Positions 25,699 through 35,129 of a DNA stretch of 64,000 nt are shown here, one piece after another (the first letter of the stretch is position 1; every line of letters begins with the position of its first letter). The translations under genes and the position numbers were made by a program. The stretch comes from an uncultured Bacilli bacterium (GTDB lineage: Bacteria; Bacillota_I; Bacilli_A; RFN20; CAG-826), in contig CAKUXV010000001.1 in the NCBI GenBank assembly GCA_934700895.1, positions 62,001 through 126,000 of the forward strand. Direction: 5' to 3'. The notes beneath the pieces were generated by a model. It was not told where the DNA came from. It saw nothing but the letters and a program-made list of their open reading frames with translations, and ran no database searches.

Positions 25699-26126
25699 CA
25701 AGGCAATAAAAATAATTCGGGATGATGAGCGATTGTTCATTAAGGGATGAAAAGAAGAAATCGAACGATTTTCCTTTCGAGTTCAACCAGCCAAATTTTG
25801 CTGGATTGTGCTAAAAAACACATCCTTACTCAAAGTTTAATTTTAATGTATAAGAAAACGACAAATGTAAACGGAATGAAAACGACAAATTCTACCTTAT
25901 ATTCTTAATTAGTTAAGAAAGATTTGAAAAATTACGCGGATTATTATTTAAAAATGCTGAACATGAATGTACAGCAAAAAATAATTATATTTTGATGATT
26001 TAAAAATTATATTTTGACTTTGGTTTCGCTAGGGAAGGCGGATTTGATTTGCTGTCTCCAGAGCACGGATAAATCTGTTTCTTGAGCGAAAGCGAACATT
26101 ATTTGCGTTTGACGTTATCGTTTCGT

Positions 26127-26155
26127 TTGATAGGCTATGCCTAGATGCATAAAAT
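26127..26155 (+). promoter_or_regulatory. Promoter of the suf operon
   Basis: TTGATA (26127-26132), 17-base spacer, TAAAAT (26150-26155), 27 bases before sufC ATG with a GGAGG site in between. Confidence 0.65.
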
Positions 26156-26182
26156 AGACAGGCTCTTTCGGAGGCGCTTTTT

Positions 26183-27004
26183 ATGTCCACACTAAAAATT
26201 GAAAATTTACATGTATCGGTCCAAGACCACGAAATATTGAAAGGGGTAGACCTCGAATTGAATGAAGGCGAAACCTTGGCCCTCCTTGGCCCCAATGGTC
26301 ACGGCAAGAGCACGTTGCTCGCCGCGATCATGGGAAACCCCAATTACGCTGTGACGGAGGGGTCCATTACCTTGGACGGGCAAGATGTCTTAGCCATGAG
26401 CGTTGACCAACGCTCGAAATCCGGCATCTTCCTTGCCTTCCAATATCCCAGCGAAATCCCTGGGGTGAATAGCGCTGATTTTTTGAAGGCTGCCATGAAT
26501 GCTCGCCGTCAAAAACCGATGTCGCTTTTTGAATATTATTCCAAACTCCAAAAGGCTTATAAGGAAACGGGCATCCCGTTTGAGATGAGCAACCGCAACC
26601 TAAACGAAGGCTTTAGCGGCGGAGAAAAAAAGCGCAACGAAATTCTCCAAATGAAGTTGCTTGATCCGAAATTTGCCTTGCTAGATGAAATCGATTCGGG
26701 CCTTGATGTGGACGCCATCAATATCGTTGCCAAATCCATCGAAGAAGAGCAGGCCAAAGGACGTGGATTTCTTGTTATCTCCCACTATGCCCGTTTATAC
26801 GATTTGATTCACCCTACTCGCGTGGCCATCATGATCAACGGTCGTATCCGCGTTAATGGCGATCCTTCTCTCATCGAACGCATTGACCGTGAGGGATATG
26901 AATGGATTAAACGGGAACTCGGCATTGAAATCGAAAAGGAAAACCCGGGCATGAACAACGTTTCCATTGGCGTCTGTGCCGCGAAAGAGAAAGCGGGTAT
27001 CTGA
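26183..27004 (+). CDS. sufC: Fe-S cluster assembly ATPase SufC
   Basis: ABC-type ATPase of 273 aa that drives the SufBCD scaffold for iron-sulfur cluster assembly. Walker A is GPNGHGKST near residue 36, the signature FSGGEKKRNE near 147 is the SufC-specific form, and Walker B ends in LLDEIDSGLD. The start follows GGAGG. It opens the order sufC-sufD-sufS-sufU-sufB standard for Gram-positive bacteria. Its stop TGA overlaps the sufD ATG. There is no membrane partner, as expected. The C-terminus has about 20 extra residues beyond the usual end. Confidence 0.97.
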   Translation: MSTLKIENLHVSVQDHEILKGVDLELNEGETLALLGPNGHGKSTLLAAIMGNPNYAVTEGSITLDGQDVLAMSVDQRSKSGIFLAFQYPSEIPGVNSADFLKAAMNARRQKPMSLFEYYSKLQKAYKETGIPFEMSNRNLNEGFSGGEKKRNEILQMKLLDPKFALLDEIDSGLDVDAINIVAKSIEEEQAKGRGFLVISHYARLYDLIHPTRVAIMINGRIRVNGDPSLIERIDREGYEWIKRELGIEIEKENPGMNNVSIGVCAAKEKAGI

Positions 27005-27678
27005 TGAAAACGACTTTAACTAACCAAGATATTCAAGCTGCTTCCTATTCGGTGAAAGAAGGGGAAGAACTACGCCTTAATTTGGCGAGTTTCGATTCCT
27101 TCCCTTCTACGGATATTGAAGTCCACGTTGCCAAAAACGCCAAATTTATTGGTGCCTTAGCGGATTTTTCTCAAGGGAGTGGAACGTTCCGCCTTTCCGT
27201 TTTCCTAGAAGGAGAAGGCGCGTCTTGCGAATTCCATGGCGCTGTTTTATCCAAAGGGAGCGATAGAAAGACGATTGAAGCCAGCTGCTTCCATTTGGCC
27301 CCGCATACCGAGGGAGTCATGGAAAATTACGGCATCAGCGAAAACGAAAGCCACCTTGTTTTCACGGGAGTTAGCCAGATTCAGCACGGAGCTCGCGCTT
27401 CCAAAACCCGACAAGCCGCCAAAATCATCGTCTTCGATCCTCGTTGCTTAGCCCGTTGCTCGCCGATTTTGAAAATCGATGAGAATGACGTATCGGCTTC
27501 TCACGCGGCAATCGTCGGCAAACTCAACGAAGACCACATGTTCTATTTGATGTCCCGCGGGCTGGATTCCAAAGAAGCCCGTAGACTCATTACTTTGGGT
27601 TACTTAACGCCCATTGAAACTTATTTCGGTGAAGCGGATCGCTCTCGCATCGACGAGGCGATCGAAGGAGGAATCTAA
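27004..27678 (+). CDS. sufD: Fe-S cluster assembly protein SufD, short form
   Basis: Scaffold subunit that pairs with SufB. Only 224 aa, about half of the usual 400-430. The conserved beta-helix end is present: FDPRCLARCSPILKIDENDV, SASHAAIVGKLNEDHMFYL and SRGLDSKEARRLITLGYL all match the SufB/SufD C-terminal region (compare SHEATV...[10 protein letters not shown] in sufB here). The N-terminal half of the beta-helix is shortened. It is translationally coupled on both sides (ATGA-type junctions with sufC and sufS). A short SufD is plausible for reduced Bacilli lineages; no frameshift is seen. Confidence 0.9.
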   Translation: MKTTLTNQDIQAASYSVKEGEELRLNLASFDSFPSTDIEVHVAKNAKFIGALADFSQGSGTFRLSVFLEGEGASCEFHGAVLSKGSDRKTIEASCFHLAPHTEGVMENYGISENESHLVFTGVSQIQHGARASKTRQAAKIIVFDPRCLARCSPILKIDENDVSASHAAIVGKLNEDHMFYLMSRGLDSKEARRLITLGYLTPIETYFGEADRSRIDEAIEGGI

Positions 27679-28910
27679 TGTTGGATCTCGATAAAATCCG
27701 TTCCGATTTCCCGATGCTTCGAAACCATATCCAAATGCAGGGGAAACCTCTTGTTTGGCTTGATAACGCCTCCACGACGTTTAAGCCCGACTGTGTGATC
27801 AACGAAACGGTTCGTTACTATTCGTTTGAAACGGCCAATTCCCATCGCGGGGATTACGACCTTTGCTACAACATGGACCAAAAGGTCCTTGCAACTCGAA
27901 AAGCCGTTGCCCATTTGTTACACTGTGACCCCACCGAAGTGGTTTTCACGGCGGGGGATACCGCCGGCATGAACCTCATCGCCTATGGATACGCCGCTAG
28001 AAAACTCGGCCCCGACGATGAAATCCTGATCACGCAAGCCGAACACGCCTCCAATATTTTGCCGTGGTATCGCGTCGCCGAACTAACGGGTTGTCAGGTG
28101 AATTTCATTCCTTTGACCAAAGAGGGGCGGTTAACGGCGGAAAACCTTAAAAAGGTGATTTCCTCCAAAACCAAAATCGTTAGCATCGCTGGAGTGACCA
28201 ACGTTTTGGGCTATGTTGCCCCGATGAAAGAATTAGCGGAAGTGACTCATGAAAATGGAGCCATCTTCATTCTCGATGGCGCCCAATGCGTGCCGCATAT
28301 GAAGATGGATGTCCAAGACCTCGACTGCGATTTCTTGGCGTTTAGTTCCCATAAGATGTGCGGTCCCACCGGAGTTGGCGTTCTTTACGGCAAATACGAT
28401 TTGCTGAAACAAACCCAGCCCTACATGACGGGCGGAGGCATGAACGTCAAATTCGATATGTGCGGGGAAGCCTCCTTCTTGGAACCCCCGATGCGCTTTG
28501 AAGCCGGAACTCAGCCCTTGGCCGAAATCTGCGCTTTGCGTCCCGCCATTGAATATCTGGAAAGCATCGGTCTAGACAACATTCAAAAGCACGAACGCGA
28601 ACTCAAAAAATACGCGGTCGAAGAGCTCCAAAAAACCGGAAAGGTTACGATTTATAATCCTGATAGCGAAGCGGGAATCGTTACCTTTAATATCAACGGG
28701 GTCTTTGCTCAAGACGCGGCGACCTATCTCAATAGCCGCGGCATTGCCTGCCGTTCGGGCAATCACTGCGCCAAAATTCTTTCGTCCTTGCTAGGAACGG
28801 TGGCCACGGTCCGTGCTTCCTTTTATCTCTACACCACCAAACAAGAAATCGACGCCCTCGTTGACGCCGTTAAAAATGGAGGTCATTTCTTAGATGCCTA
28901 CTTCAATTGA
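27678..28910 (+). CDS. sufS: Cysteine desulfurase SufS
   Basis: PLP enzyme of 410 aa that takes sulfur from cysteine and hands it to SufU. The PLP lysine is in FSSHKMCGPTGVG near residue 226, and the active cysteine is in RSGNHCAK near 363, the group II pattern. IYLDNAATS is replaced by VWLDNASTTFKP at the N-terminus, a common variant. GGAGGA precedes the ATG, which overlaps the sufD stop. The 3' end overlaps sufU by 17 bases. Confidence 0.97.
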   Translation: MLDLDKIRSDFPMLRNHIQMQGKPLVWLDNASTTFKPDCVINETVRYYSFETANSHRGDYDLCYNMDQKVLATRKAVAHLLHCDPTEVVFTAGDTAGMNLIAYGYAARKLGPDDEILITQAEHASNILPWYRVAELTGCQVNFIPLTKEGRLTAENLKKVISSKTKIVSIAGVTNVLGYVAPMKELAEVTHENGAIFILDGAQCVPHMKMDVQDLDCDFLAFSSHKMCGPTGVGVLYGKYDLLKQTQPYMTGGGMNVKFDMCGEASFLEPPMRFEAGTQPLAEICALRPAIEYLESIGLDNIQKHERELKKYAVEELQKTGKVTIYNPDSEAGIVTFNINGVFAQDAATYLNSRGIACRSGNHCAKILSSLLGTVATVRASFYLYTTKQEIDALVDAVKNGGHFLDAYFN

Positions 28911-29358
28911 ACTCAATCCCATGATGATGCGCGAAATCATCATCGACCACTACAACGCCCCGCGTCATAAGGCCAAACCCTCCACCATGGACGGCTATCT
29001 TTCCACGCATAGTTCCTCGGTCAATTGCATTGACGATATCGATGTTTGGCTCAAGGAAGAAAACGGAACGATCGTCGACGCGTGTTGGGATGGCACCGCC
29101 TGCGCGATTTCCACCGCATCGACGGATATCCTCTGCGATTTATTAATTGGCAAAAAAGACGAAGAAGCCAAAAAAATCCAAGAGGAATACACCAAGATGA
29201 TTACGGGGCAGGAAGAATACGATGCCTCCGTTTTGGACGAAGCCCTTTGCTTTGCCAATACCCATCGCCAGCCTTCCCGCATCCATTGCGCGACCATTGG
29301 CTGGGACGCTTTTGCCAAATTGATCCAAGAAGAGGAGACAAAGCACCATGGCGAGTGA
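28894..29358 (+). CDS. sufU: Sulfur-transfer protein SufU
   Basis: Zinc-dependent sulfurtransferase of 154 aa that accepts persulfide sulfur from SufS. The three cysteine ligands and the aspartate are visible: [18 protein letters not shown] and [18 protein letters not shown] is the typical N-terminal motif. GGAGG lies before the start inside sufS. It overlaps sufB by 11 bases. No sufE or sufA is present in the operon, in line with the SufU type. Confidence 0.95.
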   Translation: MPTSIELNPMMMREIIIDHYNAPRHKAKPSTMDGYLSTHSSSVNCIDDIDVWLKEENGTIVDACWDGTACAISTASTDILCDLLIGKKDEEAKKIQEEYTKMITGQEEYDASVLDEALCFANTHRQPSRIHCATIGWDAFAKLIQEEETKHHGE

Positions 29359-30763
29359 GAAAAAACCAACGGCCAGCGACATCCTAAACGAAGAGTACCA
29401 ATACGGATTCCGCGATAAGGACGTTTCGATTTATAACACCGGCAAGGGATTGAATGAAAACGTCGTTCGCGAGATTTCCAAAGCCAAAGGGGAGCCGGAA
29501 TGGATGCTCGAATTCCGCTTAAAGGCGTACCGCCAGTTTTTGAAGATGCCGATGCCAGATTTTGGCCCCTCCCTCGATAACGTCGATTTTGATTCTTACA
29601 CCTATTTCACCCGCGTGGCGGAGGGAGAACATTCCTCTTGGGACGAGATCCCCGAGACCGTCAAAAATACCTTTAACCGCCTTGGAATCCCGGAAGCGGA
29701 ACAAAAATTCCTTTCCGGCGTTTCCACCCAATATGAATCGGAAGTCGTTTATCACAACATGCTTTCCGAATTGCAGGAAAAAGGCGTGATTTTCCTTTCT
29801 AGCGACATGGGTTTGAAGCTTTTCCCCGATTTATTTAAGCAATATTTTGGGACCGTTATCCCTGTTGCCGACAGCAAATTCAGCGCGTTAAACGGAGCCT
29901 GCTGGAGCGGAGGAAGCTTCATCTATGTTCCTAAAGGCGTGAAACTCGACAAGCCCCTTCAATCTTATTTCCGTATCAATAACCAAAAAACGGGCCAATT
30001 CGAACGCACTTTAATCATCGCCGACGAAGGCGCGGACATCCATTACGTGGAAGGCTGCACCGCCCCAACTTACAACAAGGAATCTCTCCATGTTGGCGTT
30101 GTAGAAATCGTGGTCAACAAAGGGGCCCACGTCCGTTATACGACCATTCAAAATTGGTCGACCAACATTTTGAATTTGGTGACTCAACGCGCCCGCGTAG
30201 AAGAAAATGGATTCATGGAATGGGTGGATGGCAACGTCGGTTCGATGACGACCATGAAATATCCCGCCTGCATTTTAAAAGGCGACCATTCTCGCGGTTC
30301 CACCGTGACGATCGCGGTCGGAAATAAGGGGCAGTACCAAGATTCGGGCGCCCGCATGATTCATATTGGCAAAGACACCTCCTCGACGATTGTTTCTAAG
30401 TCCGTCGTCCATCATGGTGGCGTGGCCAATTTCCGCGGCACCGTTAGGATGATGCCATCCGCTACGGGAGCCAAGTCGCACATTGAATGTGACACGTTGA
30501 TTTTGGACGATGAATCCAAGTCGGATACTTATCCAAAGAATGAAATCCAAAACGATGACTCCTATATCGAACACGAAGCCACGGTTTCGAAGATTGACCA
30601 AGAACAGCTTTTCTATTTGATGAGTCGCGGTTTAAGCGAAAAAGAAGCGACCCAGATGATCGTTATGGGCTTTATTGAGCCTTTCGCCAAAGAACTTCCG
30701 ATGGAATATGCGGTAGAACTCAATCAACTCATTAAGATGGATATGGCAGGGTCCATTGGATAA
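29348..30763 (+). CDS. sufB: Fe-S cluster assembly protein SufB
   Basis: Main scaffold subunit on which clusters are built, 471 aa, full length. Family landmarks include [20 protein letters not shown] at the N-terminus, [20 protein letters not shown] in the beta-helix, VEGCTAP and the C-terminal [28 protein letters not shown] precedes ATG 29348 within sufU. It is the last suf gene. mnmG begins two bases after its stop, so transcription probably runs on. Confidence 0.97.
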   Translation: MASEKKPTASDILNEEYQYGFRDKDVSIYNTGKGLNENVVREISKAKGEPEWMLEFRLKAYRQFLKMPMPDFGPSLDNVDFDSYTYFTRVAEGEHSSWDEIPETVKNTFNRLGIPEAEQKFLSGVSTQYESEVVYHNMLSELQEKGVIFLSSDMGLKLFPDLFKQYFGTVIPVADSKFSALNGACWSGGSFIYVPKGVKLDKPLQSYFRINNQKTGQFERTLIIADEGADIHYVEGCTAPTYNKESLHVGVVEIVVNKGAHVRYTTIQNWSTNILNLVTQRARVEENGFMEWVDGNVGSMTTMKYPACILKGDHSRGSTVTIAVGNKGQYQDSGARMIHIGKDTSSTIVSKSVVHHGGVANFRGTVRMMPSATGAKSHIECDTLILDDESKSDTYPKNEIQNDDSYIEHEATVSKIDQEQLFYLMSRGLSEKEATQMIVMGFIEPFAKELPMEYAVELNQLIKMDMAGSIG

Positions 30764-30765
30764 AG

Positions 30766-32643
30766 ATGGAAACTGATTTTGACGTCATCGTGGTCGGGGG
30801 CGGGCACGCGGGAATCGAAGCAAGCCACGCTTCTGCGATGCTTGGCCTGAAGACCTTGCTTCTCACCTTGAACCGCAAGATGATCGGCAACATGCCTTGC
30901 AACCCGCATATCGGGGGAAGCGCGAAGGGGATTGTCGTCCGTGAAATCGATGCGCTCGGTGGTCTTATGGCTCTTGCTGCGGACCATCGTCCTTTGCAGA
31001 TGAAAATGCTTAATACCGGCAAAGGCCCCGGCGTACAGTGTCTTCGTTCTCAACAAGATAAAGAAGGGTATCCCGCTTTTATTCAATCTCTTTTGGACCA
31101 AACTCCGAATCTAACCATCCTAGAAGAAGAAGTGAAAGACCTCCTTCATGATGATAAACGCGTATACGGGGTCGTTCTTTCTTCCAAAAAGACCTTAAAT
31201 GCAAAGGCCGTGATTTTAACTACTGGCACCTACATGAATGGTCGAATCATCTCGGGACGGGATGTTTTTGAAGGTGGCCCAGATGGGGAAAAGCCCTCGA
31301 AGGGGTTATCGGAATCTCTGCAAAAAATGGGGATTGAGCTTGTTCGTCTTAAAACGGGGACTCCTCCTCGTCTAAAAGCTTCGACCATTGATTTTTCGAA
31401 AGGTGAAATCCAAGAGGGCAGCCATGAAAAACTCGCTTTTTCCTATTCCACGAAGCACTTCATTCCCTTTGAGGAACAGCTCCCTTGTTATTTGATTTAT
31501 GCGGGAAAACCAACGATTGATATCGTCAAAGAACATATGCAGGACAGCGCTGTTTTCAATGGCGTCATCCAAGGAATCGGGCCTCGTTATTGCCCGTCTT
31601 TTGAATCGAAAATCGATCGTTTCGCGGACAAGGAACGTCATCAATTGTTTCTTGAACCCGAATACGAACACGGCGAATCCATTTACCTCCAAGGTTTTTC
31701 TACCGGCATGCCCCACGAAATCCAAGAAGAGATGGTCCATTCTTTGCCGGGATTAGAACACGCTGAGATCTTAAAATGGGCCTATCAAATTGAATACGAT
31801 GCCGTGAAGAGCTTTGAATTCGACGAAACATTGAAAATTAAAAAATACGATGGCCTCTATATTGCAGGACAAATCTGCGGAACCAGCGGTTATGAAGAAG
31901 CGGCAGGGCTTGGTTTAATGGCTGGTATCAACGCCGCAAGAGCGATCCGCGGCCAGGATAAATTCGTTTTGAAACGAAACGAAGCCTATATCGGGGTCAT
32001 GATCGATGATTTGGTGACCAAAGGGACGGACGAGCCATATCGTTTGCTTTCCTCCCGTGCCGAATATCGTTTGTTGCTTCGTCACGATAACGCGGACCTG
32101 CGTCTATGCGAACATGGATATGAACTTGGTTTATTAAGCGAATCTCGTTACGAGGAATTTAAGCAAAAGTACGAACGAATCAACGAAGCGATCCATCTTT
32201 TGGAAACCTGCAATATTTCAGATCGCGATGGCTTAAATGCCTATTTTGCCGAAAAGGGATTCCCACCCACCAAAGACGGCAAAAAGGGCATGGATATTTT
32301 GAAACGCCCTGGCTTTCAATATCGCCGAATTCGCACTTTGATGCCGGAATTAGAACCCTATGATTTTGACGACGAATCCGTTTTGGCTTTAGAAACCAAA
32401 GCCAAATACGAAGGGTATATCGCCAAAGAAGAAAAAGCGGCGAAGAATTTTTCCAAAGAAGAGTCTATGATATTACGCCCCGACTTGGATTACATCCACA
32501 TGGATGGTTTGCGATTAGAAGCAAGGCAAAAGCTCGATAAATATCGTCCTGCCAATTTAGGGCAAGCAAGCCGCATCTCGGGAGTCAATCCCGCAGACAT
32601 CACAATCCTCGCCCTTTATTTGAAGAAGGAGAAACGTCTATGA
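30766..32643 (+). CDS. mnmG: tRNA uridine-5-carboxymethylaminomethyl modification enzyme MnmG (GidA)
   Basis: FAD enzyme that with MnmE modifies the wobble uridine of several tRNAs. The dinucleotide-binding motif VVGGGHAGIEA opens the protein, and NPHIGGSAKGIVVREIDALG, LKTGTPPRLK and CGTSGYEEAAGLGLMAGINA are diagnostic. The C-terminal helical part ends in ASRISGVNPADITIL. 625 aa is full length. The start is only two bases from the sufB stop and has no strong ribosome site, so it may rely on coupling. rsmG overlaps its stop by four bases. mnmE is not in the window. Confidence 0.97.
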   Translation: METDFDVIVVGGGHAGIEASHASAMLGLKTLLLTLNRKMIGNMPCNPHIGGSAKGIVVREIDALGGLMALAADHRPLQMKMLNTGKGPGVQCLRSQQDKEGYPAFIQSLLDQTPNLTILEEEVKDLLHDDKRVYGVVLSSKKTLNAKAVILTTGTYMNGRIISGRDVFEGGPDGEKPSKGLSESLQKMGIELVRLKTGTPPRLKASTIDFSKGEIQEGSHEKLAFSYSTKHFIPFEEQLPCYLIYAGKPTIDIVKEHMQDSAVFNGVIQGIGPRYCPSFESKIDRFADKERHQLFLEPEYEHGESIYLQGFSTGMPHEIQEEMVHSLPGLEHAEILKWAYQIEYDAVKSFEFDETLKIKKYDGLYIAGQICGTSGYEEAAGLGLMAGINAARAIRGQDKFVLKRNEAYIGVMIDDLVTKGTDEPYRLLSSRAEYRLLLRHDNADLRLCEHGYELGLLSESRYEEFKQKYERINEAIHLLETCNISDRDGLNAYFAEKGFPPTKDGKKGMDILKRPGFQYRRIRTLMPELEPYDFDDESVLALETKAKYEGYIAKEEKAAKNFSKEESMILRPDLDYIHMDGLRLEARQKLDKYRPANLGQASRISGVNPADITILALYLKKEKRL

Positions 32644-33338
32644 CTTACGCTGAATTATTCGCATTCGCATCCGAGCGTGGTTTGGAACTAAACCCAGACC
32701 TTGAAACGAAATTCCACCGCTATGCGGAATTGCTCGCGGAATGGAATGAAAAGATGAACCTCACTTCGATTACGGAGGAAAGCGAAGTCATTGAAAAGCA
32801 TTTCCTCGATTCCTTAACCCCTGCTTTCGCAACCTCGTTTGCAGGCAAATCCGTGGCGGACATGGGGTCGGGAGCAGGCTTTCCGGGCATGGTCTTCGCC
32901 CTTGTCTTCCCTTCTTGCCACGTAACCTTAATGGATGCGACCAAAAAGAAATTCCTCTTCCTGGAAGAACTCAAAAAGGAATTGGGGCTCAACAATGTTC
33001 GTTTCTTTGTGGGTCGGGTAGAAGACGCGAAATCGTTACGGGAAAATTTTGATATCGTCACGGCTCGCGGATTCGCTGCTACGCGTATCCTCCTCGAAGT
33101 GGGCGCCCCATTAGTCAAAGTCAACGGAACCGTCATTGCCATGAAGGGCCCTCGTGGGGAAGAAGAACTTCGCGAAGCGCTTGGCACCGAACAGCGGCTT
33201 GCCCTTCATTTAAGGAAGAAAGAAGAGTTGATGATGCCAAGCGGAGAAAAACGCATCAATTATTTCTTCGAAAAAATCCATCCAACCAAACCCTGCTATC
33301 CCCGTAGCTGGGCGGATATCCAAAAAAAGCCTCTCTAA
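32640..33338 (+). CDS. rsmG: 16S rRNA (guanine-N7) methyltransferase RsmG (GidB)
   Basis: SAM-dependent methyltransferase of 232 aa that modifies G527 of 16S rRNA. The SAM motif VADMGSGAGFPGMVFAL lies near residues 69-85, and NLTSITEESEVIEKHFLDSL is the typical segment before it. It starts at the ATGA junction with mnmG, the classic gidA-gidB order, and is followed by parA after 35 bases. Confidence 0.96.
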   Translation: MTYAELFAFASERGLELNPDLETKFHRYAELLAEWNEKMNLTSITEESEVIEKHFLDSLTPAFATSFAGKSVADMGSGAGFPGMVFALVFPSCHVTLMDATKKKFLFLEELKKELGLNNVRFFVGRVEDAKSLRENFDIVTARGFAATRILLEVGAPLVKVNGTVIAMKGPRGEEELREALGTEQRLALHLRKKEELMMPSGEKRINYFFEKIHPTKPCYPRSWADIQKKPL

Positions 33339-33373
33339 GAGAATTTGCCAAAAAGGAGTAAACTATCCTCGTC

Positions 33374-34147
33374 ATGCCTAAGATCATCGCCATCGCCAAC
33401 CAGAAGGGCGGGGTGGGAAAAACCACCACAGCCATCAACCTTTCGAGCGCCTTGTCTCATTTTGGGCAGCGCGTCCTTTTGGTGGATATGGACCCCCAAG
33501 GCAACGCGGGACGCGGCCTTGGCATCGATATTACTTTGGCAAAGGAAACGATTTACGAAGCTTTGACCGGCCAGATGGAAATGGAAAGTTGCATTCAGAA
33601 AACTTCCTTTGAAGGATTAAGCGTGACTCCGTCGAATCTTCGTCTGGCCTCTTTGGAAGCTTCAATGTATACCCATCCCCAAGAGAAGCCCTTTGATTTG
33701 CTTGCCCGTTGCCTCAAATCCGTCGAATCCCATTACGATTTCATGATTTTGGATTGCCCACCCTCTTTAGGTCTATTGAACCTCAATGCCTTAAGCGCCG
33801 CGGATTCGGTGTTAATCCCCGTTCAATGCGAATATTTTGCCATGGAGGCGGTCGCCGCGATCCTTTCTTCCATTTCCAACGTCCAAAATACGTTGAACCC
33901 CCGGTTAAAAATTGAGGGTTTCCTGCTTACGATGTATGACGCTAGAACCCAATTAGGGACGGAAATCCAACAAGAGGTGAGACGGTTATTCAAAGAAAAT
34001 ACCTTTGCCACCTCCGTTCCGCGGAACCAAAGCATTTCGGAATCCCAAGCCCGTCAACAGCCCGTCACCGTTTTCCGCCCGACTTCCCAAGGGAGCTACG
34101 CCTATTTCTCCTTGGCTAAAGAGATTTTGGACCATGAAACGCGATAA
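33374..34147 (+). CDS. parA: ParA/Soj chromosome-partitioning ATPase
   Basis: Deviant Walker A ATPase of 257 aa that positions DNA with ParB. KGGVGKTTTAINLS gives the signature lysine near residue 11. VDMDPQGNAGRGLGID and LDCPPSLGLLNLNAL are the other nucleotide-site motifs. AAGGAG lies 15 bases from the ATG, rather far; TAAACT (33359-33364) ends nine bases before the codon and could instead give a leaderless message. It overlaps parB. The gidAB-parAB order is that found near oriC in many bacteria, but dnaA, rpmH and rnpA are not seen here. Confidence 0.95.
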   Translation: MPKIIAIANQKGGVGKTTTAINLSSALSHFGQRVLLVDMDPQGNAGRGLGIDITLAKETIYEALTGQMEMESCIQKTSFEGLSVTPSNLRLASLEASMYTHPQEKPFDLLARCLKSVESHYDFMILDCPPSLGLLNLNALSAADSVLIPVQCEYFAMEAVAAILSSISNVQNTLNPRLKIEGFLLTMYDARTQLGTEIQQEVRRLFKENTFATSVPRNQSISESQARQQPVTVFRPTSQGSYAYFSLAKEILDHETR

Positions 34148-34976
34148 GCCCAAATTGCTATCGGATTCGCTTTCCTCTTTGATTGAGAAATTTTCCCAAA
34201 GCGATGTTATCGCCGAGATGGAAAAGGAATATCAAAGCGCGCCTGCTAAACTGATTTCCACTTTGCTTATTGACGATACTTCTTTTATTCAAGAAGTCCC
34301 TCTTCCAGAAAAAACGATTCGTTATTTTGCCGAAGGATTGAAATCCAAAGGTTTTTATAACCCCCTTGTCGTCCGTAAAAAAGGAGAAGGGCGTTATGAA
34401 GTGATCCTAGGAAGAAAGCGTTTCTTTGGTGCCAAAGCGGCGGGAATTTTATCCCTTCCGTGCGCGATTGTGGATTGTGGGGACGAGGAGACGTTATTGA
34501 TGCTTCTTGCCGACGCCCGCGATCAGCGCGAAACGAATATTCTCGAAATGGCTCTTCTTTGCCATGCGCTAAGCGAAAAATTTGGATATCGTCAGCAAAC
34601 CCTCGCCAATTTGTCGCACCAAAGTCGCTGCCAAATCACCAATACGATGCGGTTGTTAAAACTTCCTGCTTCGGTACGCTACGATGTGGCGTTAGGAAGA
34701 CTTAGCTATGGCCAAGCCCGCGCTTTGGTCTCCCTCCCTTCTTCGTTTATTGAAGAGGCGGCCGAGGCAATTCAAGAGAATGGTTGGTCGGTTCGCAAGA
34801 CCGAGGAATATTGCAAAAAACTGCAGGGAAAAAGCGATAAACCCCTACACGTCCCCTCTATTTCTTATAAAAAAGGCAATACGGTTAGTCTCACTTTCTC
34901 TTCCATGGAAGAGATGAAAACCTTCTTGAAGAAGGCAGGGATTCCCCTTCCAATTAAAACCCCTTCTAAGAATTGA
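34134..34976 (+). CDS. parB: ParB/Spo0J-like partition protein, divergent
   Basis: DNA-binding partner of ParA, 280 aa. The ParB N-domain is recognisable: IQEVPLPEKTIRYFAEGLKSKGFYNPLVVRK, seen in parts such as NPLVVRK, then VILGRKRFFGAKAAG in place of the usual GERRxRAA CTP-binding motif and ADARDQRETNILEMAL in place of ENxQRxxLNPIE. A central HTH (FGYRQQTLANLSHQSRCQIT, in part) follows. The usual N-terminal GLGALI-type ParA-contact motif is not obvious; LSDSLSSLIEKF may stand for it. It overlaps parA by 14 bases. Its TGA stop lies inside the -35 box of the ribU promoter. No parS-like 16-mer was noticed in the window. Confidence 0.85.
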   Translation: MKRDKPKLLSDSLSSLIEKFSQSDVIAEMEKEYQSAPAKLISTLLIDDTSFIQEVPLPEKTIRYFAEGLKSKGFYNPLVVRKKGEGRYEVILGRKRFFGAKAAGILSLPCAIVDCGDEETLLMLLADARDQRETNILEMALLCHALSEKFGYRQQTLANLSHQSRCQITNTMRLLKLPASVRYDVALGRLSYGQARALVSLPSSFIEEAAEAIQENGWSVRKTEEYCKKLQGKSDKPLHVPSISYKKGNTVSLTFSSMEEMKTFLKKAGIPLPIKTPSKN

Positions 34977-35001
34977 AGCGCGAGAAGGGCCGTGCTATGA
35001 T
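34973..35001 (+). promoter_or_regulatory. Promoter of the FMN riboswitch-ribU unit
   Basis: TTGAAG (34973-34978), exact 17-base spacer, TATGAT (34996-35001). The aptamer begins a few bases downstream. Confidence 0.7.
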
Positions 35002-35004
35002 GAA

Positions 35005-35116
35005 GAGGCTTCAGGGCGACGAGAATTACGTCGACTGGCGGTATAGCCCGCGAGCCGAAAGGCACGATTTGGTGAAATTCCAAAGCCAACGGTACAGTCC
35101 GGATGGAAGAAAGCGC
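35005..35116 (+). ncRNA. FMN riboswitch (RFN element)
   Basis: The conserved blocks of the RFN element appear in order: CTTCAGGGCG, GGCGGTATAGCCCGCGAGCC, GATTTGGTGAAATTCC, AAAGCC and CAGTCCGGATG (GTACAGTCCGGATGGAAGAA region, near 35090-35111). FMN binding should switch off the downstream riboflavin transporter gene. A terminator-like hairpin that also contains the ribosome site follows. Confidence 0.95.
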
Positions 35117-35129
35117 AGAACGATGTTTT

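Larger units (their letters stand above)
25640..26182. other. Long AT-rich intergenic region with repeats
   Basis: The 543 bases between the minus-strand lipoproteins and plus-strand sufC hold no credible gene. They contain a 16-bp palindrome (25683-25698), direct repeats GAAAACGACAAAT (25854-25866, 25878-25890) and AATTATATTTTGA (25983-25995, 26005-26017), an imperfect inverted repeat TGCTGAACAT/ATGTACAGCA (25955-25976) and the suf promoter. The middle is far richer in A and T than the flanking genes. Confidence 0.7.
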
